From: Rhipidocladum racemiflorum
Lineage: Eukaryota > Streptophyta > Magnoliopsida > Poales > Poaceae
Length of the DNA: 64,000 bases
Reading direction: 5' to 3'
NCBI GenBank assembly: GCA_036346355.1
Contig: CM070578.1
Coordinates: forward strand, 11,174,501-11,238,500
Under the pieces are notes generated by a model that was given only the letters and a program-made list of their open reading frames with translations, made no database searches and had not been told where the DNA came from. Each line of letters begins with the position of its first letter. Within the stretch, counting starts at the first letter, position 1. The position numbers and the translations under genes are program-made. Positions 21,881-32,896 of the stretch are shown in pieces.

Positions 21881-23590
21881 CCCCTCCCGACACGTGGCGG
21901 GCCCGCGGCGCCGCCCGTGCGCGCCGCATGGCACCGAGTTTTTTTTGCGGAAAAGCCCCTATAGGTTCCGAAAATTATTTTTTTTACGAAGAGACCCTTC
22001 CTTAACGCGAAAACCCTCCGAAAAATCGCAAAAAAACCTCGAAAAATCGAAAAATATACGCCTTGATCTACTTTTACGCTTGAAAGTGCATCTAGGCACT
22101 TATGTTGTTTTGGTGATTAATGATAAACGATTAATGACAAACGCATATAATGTCAATCAATGCAATTGTACAAATGCTTAACTTAATGCTTAACAAAAGA
22201 CAAACCTCTAATATATTTATATTGTTATGAGACTAACATGTTTATTGCCTAGTTGAATATTAGTCTCATCTATTTTAGAGGAAAATCAATTGGGATGGTT
22301 AAGCAAAAATGAGGTATGCAATCTCGGTATTCCTTCCATATTTGTCATTGCATTCCTCTTTAGCAAATGCATATTGAACTCTAAGTAACTTGTTTATTTC
22401 ATATGTGCACATTGATTCATGTCATAATTGCTTGTGCATATATATATTCATTTGAGTTAATTATGTGCTTTGCTTTTAATATGCTTGTGTTGACTAGAGT
22501 TAAACTTCATTGCTTCATATTGACTTGGTGCATACATGTTTTAGTTGTGTATCTTCTAATGCACCTCTCCTAATGAAGTTTAATCTAGAATTGGATCACA
22601 TCATTTACTCTCATTCCAAATATTATTTGCACATGTGTAATTCGTGTATATTCTATCATGTGCTTCATTTAAGCAAAGTATGTGGTCCTTGCCATGATTT
22701 AATTGATTCTTCATATTGGCAATTATCTCTCTAATGCAGTTAGATCAATCATATATTCATCATAATGCACTTAGCAGAGAATATTTCTATTGTCAAGTGT
22801 TTCCATTCATATTGTGCTTCTTTATATGAAACACTTGTTGTATTTCATCTCATTCATTTAATTCTAATTCATATCTTTTGAGCTTGTGGGACTAATGTGT
22901 TTGCTGAGTGCTTTGATAAGAATTACGTCCCAAAGCTGTGTGTATGATGACCAAGTGGTTTGAAGGATGATAAGCGAGTCAAAGTCAACAAGACAGCGGT
23001 GTCACCAACAGCTGAGGACTAAGTCAGATTCGACTTGATGGAGGATCGTCTTGGTGATGATCGAGGTCAAGGTCGAGAGGACGAGAGTCTCATGAGGTGA
23101 AGCGCGTTGAGGTTGACAAGACGAAGGGCATCATCAATCCTTGTGGAAGCGCCATCATGCACCGTGCATCCGGAAGAAGTCGGCATGTAAGCTTAGTGTA
23201 AGACTTAGATTTTGTGTTAAATTTGAGTCTAAGGATTGCCGTACTATTAAGAGGGATGCAATCGTTGAAATCACTTAGATAAGTCTCAAGTGCTCAAAAG
23301 TGGTCTATCCTTGTCTAAGGTTAAGAAACCTAAGTCACACTTTGTTCACCTAGGTGTAGGTGGGTTGGTGTGAGGGATAGAAGTGTTGTTAGTATCGGAA
23401 AGTGAGAATTTGAGGTCTCCTTGTGGATTCTTTGTGAAATCTGATTTGACCCTTTGGGATTTGGGTAGTGAGACCTTGTTAGTTGTGTAGCCACCGTTCA
23501 TAGCTTTCCGAAAAGTCCGAATTCGTCGAAATCGGAGTCCGGGATCAAAAGTTATGCCCGTTTTAAATCATTTGCTGCGTCTTGCTCGAG

Positions 23591-23704
23591 ATCCGGAGAC
23601 TCCGGGTTAAATGTCCGGAGACTCCGGATGATCCGGAGTATCCGGACATACCGGAGTATCCGGATGATCCGGAGTGTCCGGGTTAAATGTCCGGAGTCTC
23701 CGGG
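23591..23704. repeat. CCGGAGTATCCGG motif array of solo LTR 2
   Basis: Repeated ATCCGGAGACTCCGG, CCGGAGTATCCGGA and CCGGAGTGTCCGG units fill 114 bases and stop about 40 bases upstream of TATTTAAA. Unit and position match solo LTR 1. Confidence 0.9.
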
Positions 23705-23745
23705 TTGACCAGTTCGGTCCAAACGGCTAGTTTTTTGGGTTCCTC

Positions 23746-23753
23746 TATTTAAA
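23746..23753 (+). promoter_or_regulatory. Probable TATA box of solo LTR 2
   Basis: CTATTTAAAG follows the motif array at the same spacing as in solo LTR 1. The LTR transcript would start about 30 bases downstream. Confidence 0.6.
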
Positions 23754-25285
23754 GCCCCCTTCTTGCCCACTTCAAAGAGCCGTTGGGGGAGGTTTTTGCT
23801 GGGTATTAGAGGTGTTCTTTGTGAGTTTTTGAGCCCCCAATACTCCTCCCTACTCCTTAGATCTTAGTGATCCCCTTTTGTGAAGGGTTGGGTAGTGGAG
23901 AGAGGTGTTTGGATTGAGGATTGATTTGAGGAGTGGAGCTAGTTCCTTGGTGCTTTGAAGTGTTCTTCTTAGTGATCTTGAGCTCCCAAAAGCCCCTCTA
24001 ACCCTAGATCTTAGTGATCCCTTTTGAGTGAAGGTTTGGGTGTGAGAGTGGGTAGTGATCGGATTGAGTTGATTAGTGTGTTGAGCACTTGAGGTGGACT
24101 CTAAGTGAGTTCTTCGGGAGCATTTGTTGCTCTTGGAGGTTGAGGTCTCCTAGACGGCTAGGAGTTGCCGGTGAGCTTCCAAGCGTTGTGTGGAAGGCCA
24201 CCGAAAGTTTGTGAAGGTCCGATTCCGCCTCCGCAAGGAAAGGAATCAAAGAAGTGAAGACCGGCGAGTGCATTGTGCAACACCGGGAGGAAGAGGGTTG
24301 AAAGAGACCCCGGCTCAAGTGTGACCGAGCCGCCTCAACGGAGACGTAGGATCCCCTTAAGGATCCGAACTTCGGGATAAAATCTTCGTGTCTCCTTCCT
24401 TACTTCGGTTTACTCTTTTGCTCATCCGCTTAACTTGCTTTCGATTCTTGTGATTAGATCAATTAGATTGTATCTACTGCATCTATTCTTGCTAATATAC
24501 TTGATTCATTGTAGTAGAGTAATTTGTATCACTAGAATCAAAGAAGCGCTTCAATTTATTGTCTCTCTGCTCGACCGAAGCAGTAACCCGGAGTATCCGG
24601 TATATTGATCCGGAGTATCCGGACATACCGGAGTATCCGGACTAAATATCCGGAGTCTCCGAGTTGACTGTCTCGGGCTGAATTATTTAAATTGCAAAAC
24701 TTAATTATCCCAATTGCTTCCGCATTATCTCTGATAGATTAATTTAAATTGGTATAATTTTATAATCGCCTATTCACCCCCCCTCTAGGCCGACATCCCG
24801 GTCCTTTCAACGCTCCGATCCATTTTTCATAAAAAAAAACTCTTTTATTTAAAAAGCGTAAAGAAAGCCCTCCAAAAAAAAGGTTTCGCAGTTATGACCA
24901 TCCGAAAAATTGCAAAAAATCCTCCGAGAATACGAAAAGCGAGCGCATTGGTCCATTTTTTCGTTCCGAACAAAAATAGCGCTCCAAAAGACCCTTCGAA
25001 GATTTAGAGAGTACGTTTTAGCCCGTTTTTTCTCAAAAAAAAAACTCAAATAAAAACTCTTCAAAAAATTTCGAAGTTATAACCAGTCGCGTGCGTGACG
25101 TGCGCCGCGCTGAACTTTCTAGTATTTCTAACATGTGTATTAAACTGAAACTGCACATCAAATCGTACCTATAAAAATAAAGAGAGGGTACTTCCGTTTG
25201 CCCACCAACTCCTCCGGCCCTCCCCTGTTTCCAGCGACCTTCCCAGTCACACTCCCCGATAGGCACCGAAAATCCTCGGGCAACC

Positions 25286-25292
25286 TATAAAT
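25286..25292 (+). promoter_or_regulatory. TATA box of the receptor kinase gene
   Basis: CCTATAAATTA lies about 130 bases upstream of the chosen ATG in otherwise GC-poor sequence, consistent with a TATA box and a 5' UTR of roughly 100 bases. Confidence 0.6.
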
Positions 25293-25419
25293 TAATCCGT
25301 ACACGCAATCCTTGGCGTAGCCGCCCCATTTTACTACAACCACTCTCCCTCCCCTCGGCTATTTGTCCTCACTCTGCTCCACCACTCGTCGCCTCCCGGC
25401 ACACCAACTGCTCACGGAA

Positions 25420-27342
25420 ATGACGGCCCCGGTGCTCCTCAGGTTTCTTCCGCTAGCCCTGCTGCTGCTCGCCCGCTCGCCGGAGGGAGTGGCTGGGGCG
25501 GGTGGTGGCGGCGGCAACGGGACTTGCCCGCTCGATCTGAGCTACGTGACGACGTTCCCGTGGGACCCCACGCCGTGCGCGGGGGGCGCGTCCAACATGA
25601 CGGCGTGCTGCCAGACGCTGCTCTCCGTGCTCAGCATCGGCCTCGCGGGCCGGCTCCGCGCCACGGGCCACTTCCGCGTCCCTTCCGCGGACGCCTCCGC
25701 CGCGTGCCTCAGGGACTTCGCGGCGGCGATCGCCGCGCCACCGGTCTCCCTCCCGGGCACCTCCCTCGTGCCGGCCTGCTTCCCGGAGCCGGACCAGTTC
25801 GCTGCCTCCCCGTCCTTCTGCGCCGGCGTCACCACCGCCGCGGAGTACACGGCCGTCGTCGGGAACGAGTCCGTCGCGGCCCTGGACGCCGCCTGCGGCC
25901 CCGACCTCTCCCCGCTACCGCTCTGCGCCCGCTGCCTCTCCGCCGGCATCGACGCCACCTCCCACCTCATCGCCGCCGCTAACGCCAACGTATCGCTGAA
26001 CTGCTTCTACCTCACCGTCGTGTACGCTGCCGGCGTATCCAGCACTGCTGGCCCCACCTCCCTCCCCACCGCCAACTGCATCCTCGGCCTCGGCCTCTCC
26101 TCCCCTCCCGCCCCGCCTTCCAAGTCCCACAACGCATCCATCTACGCCACCGCTATCCCAATCGCCTTCGTCCTGCTCGTATCACTTCTCGCATTCTTTG
26201 TTTGGAGAAAAAGAAGGCATGCCAACAAGAAGAAGATTAACCACAAGATCTCCGTGGAGGGGTCGGAGGAGCGGCGGTCGCACCCGCGGCCCAACACCGG
26301 GTCGATACTATTCGACATTGCCGATCTGGGCAAAGCGACGGACGGCTTCGCCGACTGCAACCTCGTCGGGCGCGGTGGGTTCGGAGCTGTCTACCGCGGC
26401 GTGCTCGCGGACGGGTCCGTGGTCGCCGTCAAGAAGATGCTCGACCCGGACGTGGAAGGCGGGGACGAGGAGTTCACGAACGAGGTGGAGATCATCAGCC
26501 ACCTCCGGCACCGGAACCTGGTGCCGCTGCGTGGCTGTTGCATTGCCGACGAGGACGTCGAGGAAGGGAAGCAGAGGTTCCTCGTGTACGACTTCATGCC
26601 CAATGGTGCGCTCGAGGAGTTTATCTTCCGGGACAGGCAAGGAGGCAGCAAACGGCCGGCATTGACATGGGGGCAGCGGCGGAGCATAATAATGGACGTG
26701 GCGAGGGGGCTGGAGTACCTGCATTATGGCGTCAAACCGGCGATCTATCACAGGGACATCAAGGCGACCAACATATTGCTCGACGGCGACATGCGTGCGC
26801 GCGTGGCAGATTTCGGGCTGGCCAGGAGGAGCCGGGAAGGGCAGTCGCACCTCACGACGCGCGTTGCCGGCACGCACGGGTACCTGGCGCCGGAGTACGC
26901 GCTCTACGGGCAATTGACAGAGAAGAGCGACGTGTACAGCTTCGGTGTGCTGCTGCTCGAGATATTGAGTGCGCGGCGTGTGCTTGACATGACGGCTCCG
27001 GCAGGGCCCGTTCTGATCACCGACTGGGCATGGACGCTCATCAAGGCCGGCCAGGCAAGGGAGGTGCTCGACGAGGCGTTGTCGACGGGCGAGAGCCCGA
27101 GAGGAGGGGTCATGGAGAAGTTTGTGCTTGTGGGTATCCTGTGCGCGCACGTGATGGTGGCGCTCCGGCCAACCATCACCGAGGCTGTGAAGATGCTGGA
27201 AGGGGACATGGACATACCGGAGTTGCCGGACAGGCCGCTTCCGTACGGGCACGGCATCATGTTCAGCGAAGCCGGAAGCAACTTCAGTGCTTCACCGGCG
27301 TTCAGTGGCCCGTTCATGGATAACAGGGACATGCTTAGGTGA
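25420..27342 (+). CDS. SPARK-domain receptor-like protein kinase (At1g11050-like)
   Basis: An intronless 640-residue plasma-membrane receptor-like Ser/Thr kinase. Residues 1-26 form a signal peptide (MTAPVLLRFLPLALLLLARS). The Cys-rich ectodomain (about 34-220, with TACCQTLLSVLS, SFCAG, CARC and LNCFY) fits the SPARK family, best known from Arabidopsis At1g11050. A membrane segment spans about 242-261, followed by basic residues. The kinase domain has GRGGFG at 317-322, VAVK with Lys338, HRD at 444-446 (HRDIKATN), DFG at 464-466 and APE at 490-492, so it should be catalytically competent. The frame stays open upstream to 25363 but without an ATG; ATG 25420 is preferred because it starts the signal peptide. 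The ligand is unknown. A retrotransposon begins 153 bases after the stop, probably in the 3' UTR. Confidence 0.93.
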   Translation: MTAPVLLRFLPLALLLLARSPEGVAGAGGGGGNGTCPLDLSYVTTFPWDPTPCAGGASNMTACCQTLLSVLSIGLAGRLRATGHFRVPSADASAACLRDFAAAIAAPPVSLPGTSLVPACFPEPDQFAASPSFCAGVTTAAEYTAVVGNESVAALDAACGPDLSPLPLCARCLSAGIDATSHLIAAANANVSLNCFYLTVVYAAGVSSTAGPTSLPTANCILGLGLSSPPAPPSKSHNASIYATAIPIAFVLLVSLLAFFVWRKRRHANKKKINHKISVEGSEERRSHPRPNTGSILFDIADLGKATDGFADCNLVGRGGFGAVYRGVLADGSVVAVKKMLDPDVEGGDEEFTNEVEIISHLRHRNLVPLRGCCIADEDVEEGKQRFLVYDFMPNGALEEFIFRDRQGGSKRPALTWGQRRSIIMDVARGLEYLHYGVKPAIYHRDIKATNILLDGDMRARVADFGLARRSREGQSHLTTRVAGTHGYLAPEYALYGQLTEKSDVYSFGVLLLEILSARRVLDMTAPAGPVLITDWAWTLIKAGQAREVLDEALSTGESPRGGVMEKFVLVGILCAHVMVALRPTITEAVKMLEGDMDIPELPDRPLPYGHGIMFSEAGSNFSASPAFSGPFMDNRDMLR

Positions 27343-27490
27343 TGGAGGCGGCAATGTTTGCTGATGGATTTAGGAACACGAGGTCTAGCTAAGAACTATG
27401 GGGGTAAGGGATGTAATGCTTGTACAAGTTCTGGTTAATTGAAGTCCAGAGGTATGTGTCAGCATTTCTTGGTTTAAATTGATTTTTGTA
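27343..27490 (+). other. 3' flank of the kinase gene
   Basis: AT-rich sequence after the stop, continuing beyond the inserted element at 30121. No clear AATAAA signal is seen before the insertion, so the original transcript end may lie on the far side. Confidence 0.5.
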
Positions 27491-27921
27491 CATTCTCTTG
27501 TGAAACAAGATCGTTCATCCCACGTCAATTCGTGGCACGCCAAGCAATCACACGAACAGAAGAAAAAGAGCGCACATAATATAGGGGAAAACCTCTCTTT
27601 TTATTAGATTGATCGTTTCTGTACAAGGCAATGCCCTATATATATAGTGGAGGACCTTTAGAGATTAATTCGGATTCGTCCACCAATGGATAGAGTCCTA
27701 CCATACAGGGACACGGACTCTAACCATATCATAACACTCCTCCCCCTTGGGCGAATACCGCGTAATGCACATGTTTCATTAAAAACTCCTCCCAAAAACC
27801 CAATGGAAAAAAAGGGACGGAGAAAAGAGTACATTGCAATTGCACTCCGTGTTACACTAGTTGCCTCATTAAAAACTTTGATGTGAAAAACTTCAAGAAA
27901 ACTCACTTAAGGGAAAAAGAG

Positions 27922-28916
27922 TGTCGGCATATGAGCCAACAGACCCCTTCCGGCGAGGGGTATACTAAGTTCTAACCGGGGCTTTCGTGGAGATTGCTCA
28001 GGAAAGAGAGAATCAGGGGCGAAGCATGCAAGGAGATCCAGACGTTTTCTCAGGTTCGGGCCCTCCTGAGAGTAATAGCCCTACTCCTATCTTTTTGTGT
28101 TTTCAGTGCCCTTGGAAAGAGTTGGAAGATGAACAGCAACCTAAAGAAGCTCAGACCAACCTACCCAGAGTGGAGAGTCTAATCTGAGCAAAAATGATCC
28201 AACCTCCACTCCCATGCACCCCAACTCCCTTTTATACTCGGGCTGGCCGAGGCGCATGGGAGGCTTGCACAGCGAGCTATACTCATTACCCTACTCCATG
28301 GCATTAAAGGCTCCTGCAACACATTTAATGCCCTAGCGCAGACATCCTCTCCCCCGTCCTTGAGCGCCGCGCCTGCCGGCTTCGCCCGCTCCACCGGGGT
28401 GGGAAATTGCACCCTGACGTCACCCACCATTATGGCGCGCATTGGGAACACACGCCACCGGACTGTGGCCTTCATTACCCCCATCTAATGCGCACGTCAC
28501 GCATTAAATGTCCATGACCTCTTGAAATGCTGCGTAGGTCATTAGGTGGCCTCGGGAACTGCGCGCCAGCGGCGTGGCCTGACTGCCACCTGTCCGCTGG
28601 GCGACCACGGAGCTGACCGCCAGAGGCGTGGCCTGGTCGCTACCTTCCCGCCGGCGATCACTCAGCTGACCGCCAGAGGCGTGGCCTGGTCGCCACCTTC
28701 CCGCCGGCGATCACTTAGCTGGCCGCCGGAGGCGTGGCCTGGTCGCCGCCTTCCCGCCGGCGATCACCGCTAGCCGCCCGCGACGTGGCCTGGCCGCCAC
28801 CTACTCGCTGGGCAGCGACCTCTCCGACCGCTAGTGGCGTGACCTGGATGCCACGTGTCCGATAGCGGCGGCTTTTACTAAAGTGCAGTGGGCACCTGGT
28901 GTAGAATACACCGACA
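27922..28916 (-). mobile_element. Solo LTR of a Tat-like gypsy element
   Basis: It begins TGTCGGCATATGAGCC, ends ACACCGACA, and has the exact duplication AAGAG at 27917-27921 and 28917-28921. It shares GGTTCGGGCC and TAATAGCCCTACTCC, in the same order, with the Tat LTRs at 5747 and 16471, which suggests a related gypsy family in the same orientation. It sits inside the copia-like element, so it is younger. Confidence 0.87.
28555..28860. repeat. Six-copy 53-bp tandem repeat in a solo LTR
   Basis: GCGTGGCCTG or its variants recur at about 28572, 28626, 28679, 28732, 28784 and 28837, giving a period of 52-54 bases. The unit includes TTCCCGCCGGCGATCAC in the middle copies. The outer copies are more diverged. 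Confidence 0.85.
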
Positions 28917-30235
28917 AAGAGCACAACTTATAATTTTCAAGATATAAACTATGATATTCAGGATCGAGCAAAAGGGATTATGGTTCAGTATTTACTCCCA
29001 CTGAACTCAGCAAATCTCTAAGTCGTCTCATTCCAATGCCATTGACGTACCTTTGGAAGGTAGATTTTGGCAAAGATTTTGTGAATAAATCTGTTAGATT
29101 TTCACATCACTTAGTTTGCATTATTTTTATCTCACCATTCTTCTGGAGTTCGTGGGGATAGATTTCAACATCAATTAAACATGGCATAATGCTAATTGCA
29201 TCTTATGTAACTCTTGTTGGCTAGGAGTGAAAACAGGTAATGAATGTCTCCGTCAACTCGATTCATGGCCAGGTCAACTCGCCCCTAGGGCTCACATAAG
29301 GGAGGGAGCACTTCCCATTTCCGGGTGCCAATTAAAGAACCAAGCCTCATGTGTGTTTTTCTAGACACCAATTGTCTTGCATCGGTTCCTTCATTACTGA
29401 AATCAAATTCCAACCGGTCCTCATAATTTTCTAGCAAATTTTGCAATTTTCTGTTAATATTTAAACAATTTCCAGAATTACTTGAGTAACAGGAAAAATT
29501 AATTTACCACATATTAAACATGGCTAAAAAGCTAGAAAATAAACTCAGTGTATGGAACTTTTAATAGTGTGCTAAACAATTTTTTTTTATGGACAGTAAC
29601 AGATCAAGAACGACCTCTAACAGTAGATTAGATCAATACATCCAATGAGACAATCTGCAGGATTTTGATCATGCGCGATTACTTACATTCTTGATGCCCG
29701 ATGTGTTGACTATTGCGTAGGATAGAGTCGCGTAGGACTTTTTCGGCGATCCGATTGGATGCCGGCTTGATGGCGAGTTGATTGCAAATCGGATCGGACG
29801 ATCAATCGCCGGTAGTAGTCGTTCGTCGTAGTCAACGATTCTCCGCTTCTTGTGGTAGAGACTCGTGCTGATAACGTGTTGTGAAACAAGATCGTTCACC
29901 CACGCCAATCCGCGGCACGCCAAGCAATCACACGAACAAAAGAAAAAGAGCGTACACAATATAGGGGAAAACCTCTTTTTTTATTAGATTGATCATTTCT
30001 GTACAAAAGTAATGCCCTATATATAGTGGAGGACCCCTGGAGATTAATTCGGATTCGCCCACTAATAGATAGAGTCCTACCATACAGGGACACGGACTCT
30101 AACCATATCATAACACATTCTATTCAAATGACGAAATGAATGCCATTTACATCAAGCTTTGTTATTCTGGTTCTTGATGATCATCAGCAACGCATACTAT
30201 TCTCTCTCTAGCAACAAGAACAGAGATTAAACGTA

Positions 30236-30284
30236 CCCGACACATCCTATCCGATCTAGGATTTAGCGCGAGGCTACCGAATAT
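30236..30284 (+). repeat. 49-bp direct repeat, left copy
   Basis: CCCGACACATCCTATCCGAT begins a 49-base segment repeated at 31890-31938 with two mismatches. The pair brackets the MADS-box pseudogene. Confidence 0.85.
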
Positions 30285-30410
30285 TGCGACATAGTTATCA
30301 CTTATGGTTATTTGAACATATATTAATATGTTTGTTGATTCTGAATTTAACTTATATTCTTATTATGAAAATATTAGTATATTATAAAGTATCATGTTTT
30401 TATGATTTAG

Positions 30411-30438
30411 TTTTTTTTTTTTTTTTTTTTTTTTTTTT
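30411..30438. repeat. 28-base poly(T) tract
   Basis: An uninterrupted run of T is followed by a G-rich GGGGGAGGGGG. It lies just beyond the truncated 3' end of the MADS pseudogene. It could be a simple tract or the A-tail of an old retroposed sequence on the minus strand. Confidence 0.8.
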
Positions 30439-30517
30439 GGGGGAGGGGGCATTGCAGCGAAAACGTGAAAATTGTGATTTAAAACCTTGTGGTCTACACA
30501 AGAACCAAATTCAGAGC

Positions 30518-31154
30518 TCATGCATTCCTCCTATGCATCCTCCAGTGATCCATCTGCGACAACATCAGAAACAGAAACATTCCAAACAAAAAAATTTGCG
30601 GTGCTTGCAAGCTGCAACTATCAAACTCTGAAGTCCATAATTGCCTGCTTGTCCCGCAGGTTGGTCTGGCCGTTCTGGAGCGCCTCCTCTATCGCGATCA
30701 GCTCCCTGGGCTGCAGAGATCCTCGCCTTCCAAATGCCTACAACCCATCACCAGACACAGACCACCACAATCGCAACATAAGCAAAGACCGAAGTGTGTA
30801 CAAGTAAAAAAAAATGCAAAATCTAAGGTGAAGCACTGGCCTGAGCTCGATCTGCATGTTGTCGTTCTCCTTCTTGACCCGGTCGATCTCCGCGCTGAGG
30901 CTCTGAAACATTTCAAAGATTCCATTTTTAGACCGTTTCTATTCGATTGGTACTGAAACAAAATTGCTAAAATAGACCGACAAGCACGCACCTTGTGCTT
31001 CTCATCCCACAGTATCTTCCCGGAGTTGGTCTGGTACTTCTCCAAGATCCTCGGCAGGCTAACATCAGGCCAAAGTTTGCATCTTTGTGATCACTTCCAA
31101 ACACAATGTAATTAAGATGAATATGTCCCAAGAACAAATGACCCCCCCCCCCCC

Positions 31155-31200
<46 letters not shown>

Positions 31201-31394
31201 ACGGACGTGGTCTTGGGCGAGCAGTAATCGTAGAGCTTGCCGGCGCTGGAGAAGATGACGCCGCCGACCTCGGCATCGCAGAGCACGCCAATCTCGCAGG
31301 CCTTCTTGAGTATCCCGGCTAGCCGCTTAGAGAACGTCACCTCCCGGTTCGTAGACTTCTCGATCCTCTCGATCTCGATTTTGCCGCGCCCCAT
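30518..31394 (-). pseudogene. PISTILLATA/MADS2-type MADS-box pseudogene
   Basis: Five exon remnants resemble the grass B-class floral gene MADS2. Exon 1 (31394-31207) encodes the MADS domain MGRGKIEIERIEKSTN... ending YCSPKTT. Exon 2 (31058-30992) gives RILEKYQTNSGKILWDEKHK. Exon 3 (30902-30841) gives SLSAEIDRVKKENDNMQIEL. Exon 4 (30738-30645) begins HLEGEDL. Exon 5 (30553-30518) gives MDHWRMHRRNA then a stop. Relative to the family consensus as I recall it, the MADS domain has six changes (K9E, N13K, Q18E, R25L, R33C, V44G). The donors after exons 3 and 4 read GC rather than GT. Exon 4 lacks about 7 bases after GAGGATCT and shifts into a stop. The K-box end and C-terminal part are missing. 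A working B-class factor is therefore unlikely. Confidence 0.82.
31142..31199. repeat. Compound C(n)-CA(n)-GA(n) microsatellite
   Basis: A run of about 14 C, then CA repeats, then GA repeats, lies in intron 1 of the MADS pseudogene. Confidence 0.95.
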
Positions 31395-31889
31395 CCCTCC
31401 TCCTTCCCTTCACCTCCTCCAAGTAGAACACAACGAACAAGCCAAGACCCGACTCCTCCCTCCTCCCTTCTGAAGCTTGAGAGCTGTGGAGGTGTGAATC
31501 TTTGTGGTGGGTGTCGATGTCATGGTTGGGGGAGGAGGGGGAGTGAAGGATACTGGACTGCTGTCTGCTGGCTGCCGTAGAGGGAATGGTGTTGAGGGTC
31601 TTTCGGTTGCTTCAGCGTTGGATGGCCGGAAATGGAAACTGCTCTCGCGCGCAGGACTGCTCGGCTTGGTTACAAACGGACTTAGCTTGACCTGGCTGTT
31701 AGTGGTGATCTCCGTTTTGGGTAAATCAATCCTGAAAAATTTAGATCTAAGGGCCACTGTAACTCATGTTTATTGGCCTTGGTCGGGAGCATATCAAATA
31801 AATTGGTTTTTCGGTCCCGTTAGTCAGCGCTATATTAAAAGAAAAGGAACCGGGACTCAAGTTGAGGCTTGCTCTTGAGTTCACGAACC
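31395..31889 (-). other. 5' flank of the MADS pseudogene
   Basis: On the minus strand, purine-rich GGAGGAGG tracts precede the ATG by less than 60 bases, as in a 5' UTR. I see no clear TATA box. The rest is unassigned. Confidence 0.4.
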
Positions 31890-31938
31890 CCCGACACATC
31901 CTATCCGATCTAGGATTTGGCGCGAGGCTACTGAATAT
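31890..31938 (+). repeat. 49-bp direct repeat, right copy
   Basis: Second copy of the segment at 30236-30284, in the same orientation and 1.65 kb away. Confidence 0.85.
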
Positions 31939-32845
31939 CGATACCGTCACTGTGAAGATCACGGTGTTATTCTTCCCCGACCCTCAAAATCAACCAAGCA
32001 AGATCTAATGGCGTCTTCATCTTCACCGTTTAAACTAAAGTTACTAATTTTTGTATTCTTTGGTGATCATGTTTTACACTAGATTATGATAATGTTCATG
32101 TTTTAGTTCACATAAGGTTCTACACACTGACTTTGCTTGAGATGAAGGGAAGGAGGTCTACTTTGATCAGTGACACATCAAGCATTTTCTTCTCTTCATT
32201 TTCTCTTTTTTTTTTCCTCGTGGTTCCTCGGTACATGGTACACGAAAATGGTGATTCGGCCATTTTTTTTTTCTCTATAAACACATGTTCTTTTTTCCCC
32301 TGGGAAACAACGCAAACTGTAAAAAAAATATCTGCTAGTACACCCCTTAATGAGTGATTTGTGCATGTATTATTTTTTTCAGGGGAATTATGCCTGTACT
32401 TAAGGGACAATTAGACAATTAGGATCTGTGTCATGCTGTATTGTGCTCTATACACTATGGAATCTCGTTGATACATGAATCTTCACCTCTTCTTCTTCTT
32501 CTTTTTAAGATTGGTCAGAGCTCTGGTATTCATTACAGAAAGAAGAAGAACAGACAAGCTATATACGTATACACACATGCACCCCCACATACGCACACAC
32601 ACGCAGTACTCGCTCCTTCACCTCTTCTTAAAGGGACACTTCGAAGCTCCTGAAGAAAACACATTTTAAGCAGCTGCCATATTAAAATTTGGAAAATAAA
32701 TCACCATTTCATAAGCATGAATTTATCAAAACTCCCATAAAATTGATCGATTCTTATAAAATCCAAACAGAATTTAAGATGTGTTTAAATACATTGCCAC
32801 TGAATACAAATTGTACAAATTTTAAAACAAACGAAGAGATAAATA

Positions 32846-32896
<51 letters not shown>

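Larger units (their letters stand above)
22081..24809 (+). mobile_element. Solo LTR 2 (SIRE/Maximus-like)
   Basis: It starts TGAAAGTGCATCTAGGCAC, ends CATCCCGGTCCTTTCA, and is flanked by the exact 5-bp duplication ACGCT (22076-22080 and 24810-24814). At 2729 bp it is the most complete reference for the family in the window. The body has an AT-rich 5' part, a motif array (23591-23704), a TATA box (23746-23753), a GC-balanced leader and a second motif cluster (24587-24662). No internal domain remains. Confidence 0.9.
21940..25090. repeat. A-rich unclassified repeat split by solo LTR 2
   Basis: The pieces 21940-22080 and 24810-25090 share unusual short-phrase sequence: runs of A or T separated by TCCGAAAA, CCTCCRAAAA and CGAAAAATCGC. 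They are contiguous once the solo LTR is removed. The family is not identified. No coding potential is seen. Confidence 0.45.
27496..30115 (-). mobile_element. Non-autonomous copia-like LTR retrotransposon
   Basis: LTRs 27496-27736 and 29877-30115 (241 and 239 bp) share GTGAAACAAGATCGTTCA at the start and CATATCATAACA at the end. The exact target duplication CATTC lies at 27491-27495 and 30116-30120. The left repeat has TCTTGTG where the right has TGTTGTG. Beside the right LTR, GTGCTGATAACG reads on the minus strand as CGTTATCAGCAC, a primer-site form seen in copia elements. Beside the left LTR, AAGGGGGAGGAG on the minus strand is the polypurine tract. The interior (about 1.1 kb without the nested solo LTR) has no gag or pol, so it needs trans-acting proteins. 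Confidence 0.88.

Noticed and set aside
25524..27323. Several long alternative-frame ORFs across the kinase gene
   Set aside because: They are shadows caused by high GC codon use; only the kinase frame has domains.
28546..28773. 75-codon frame in the minisatellite
   Set aside because: The repeated peptide simply follows the 53-bp tandem repeat.
31065..31394. Active MADS-box transcription factor gene
   Set aside because: Substitutions in the DNA-binding domain, GC donors, an exon 4 frameshift and missing C-terminal exons argue for a pseudogene.
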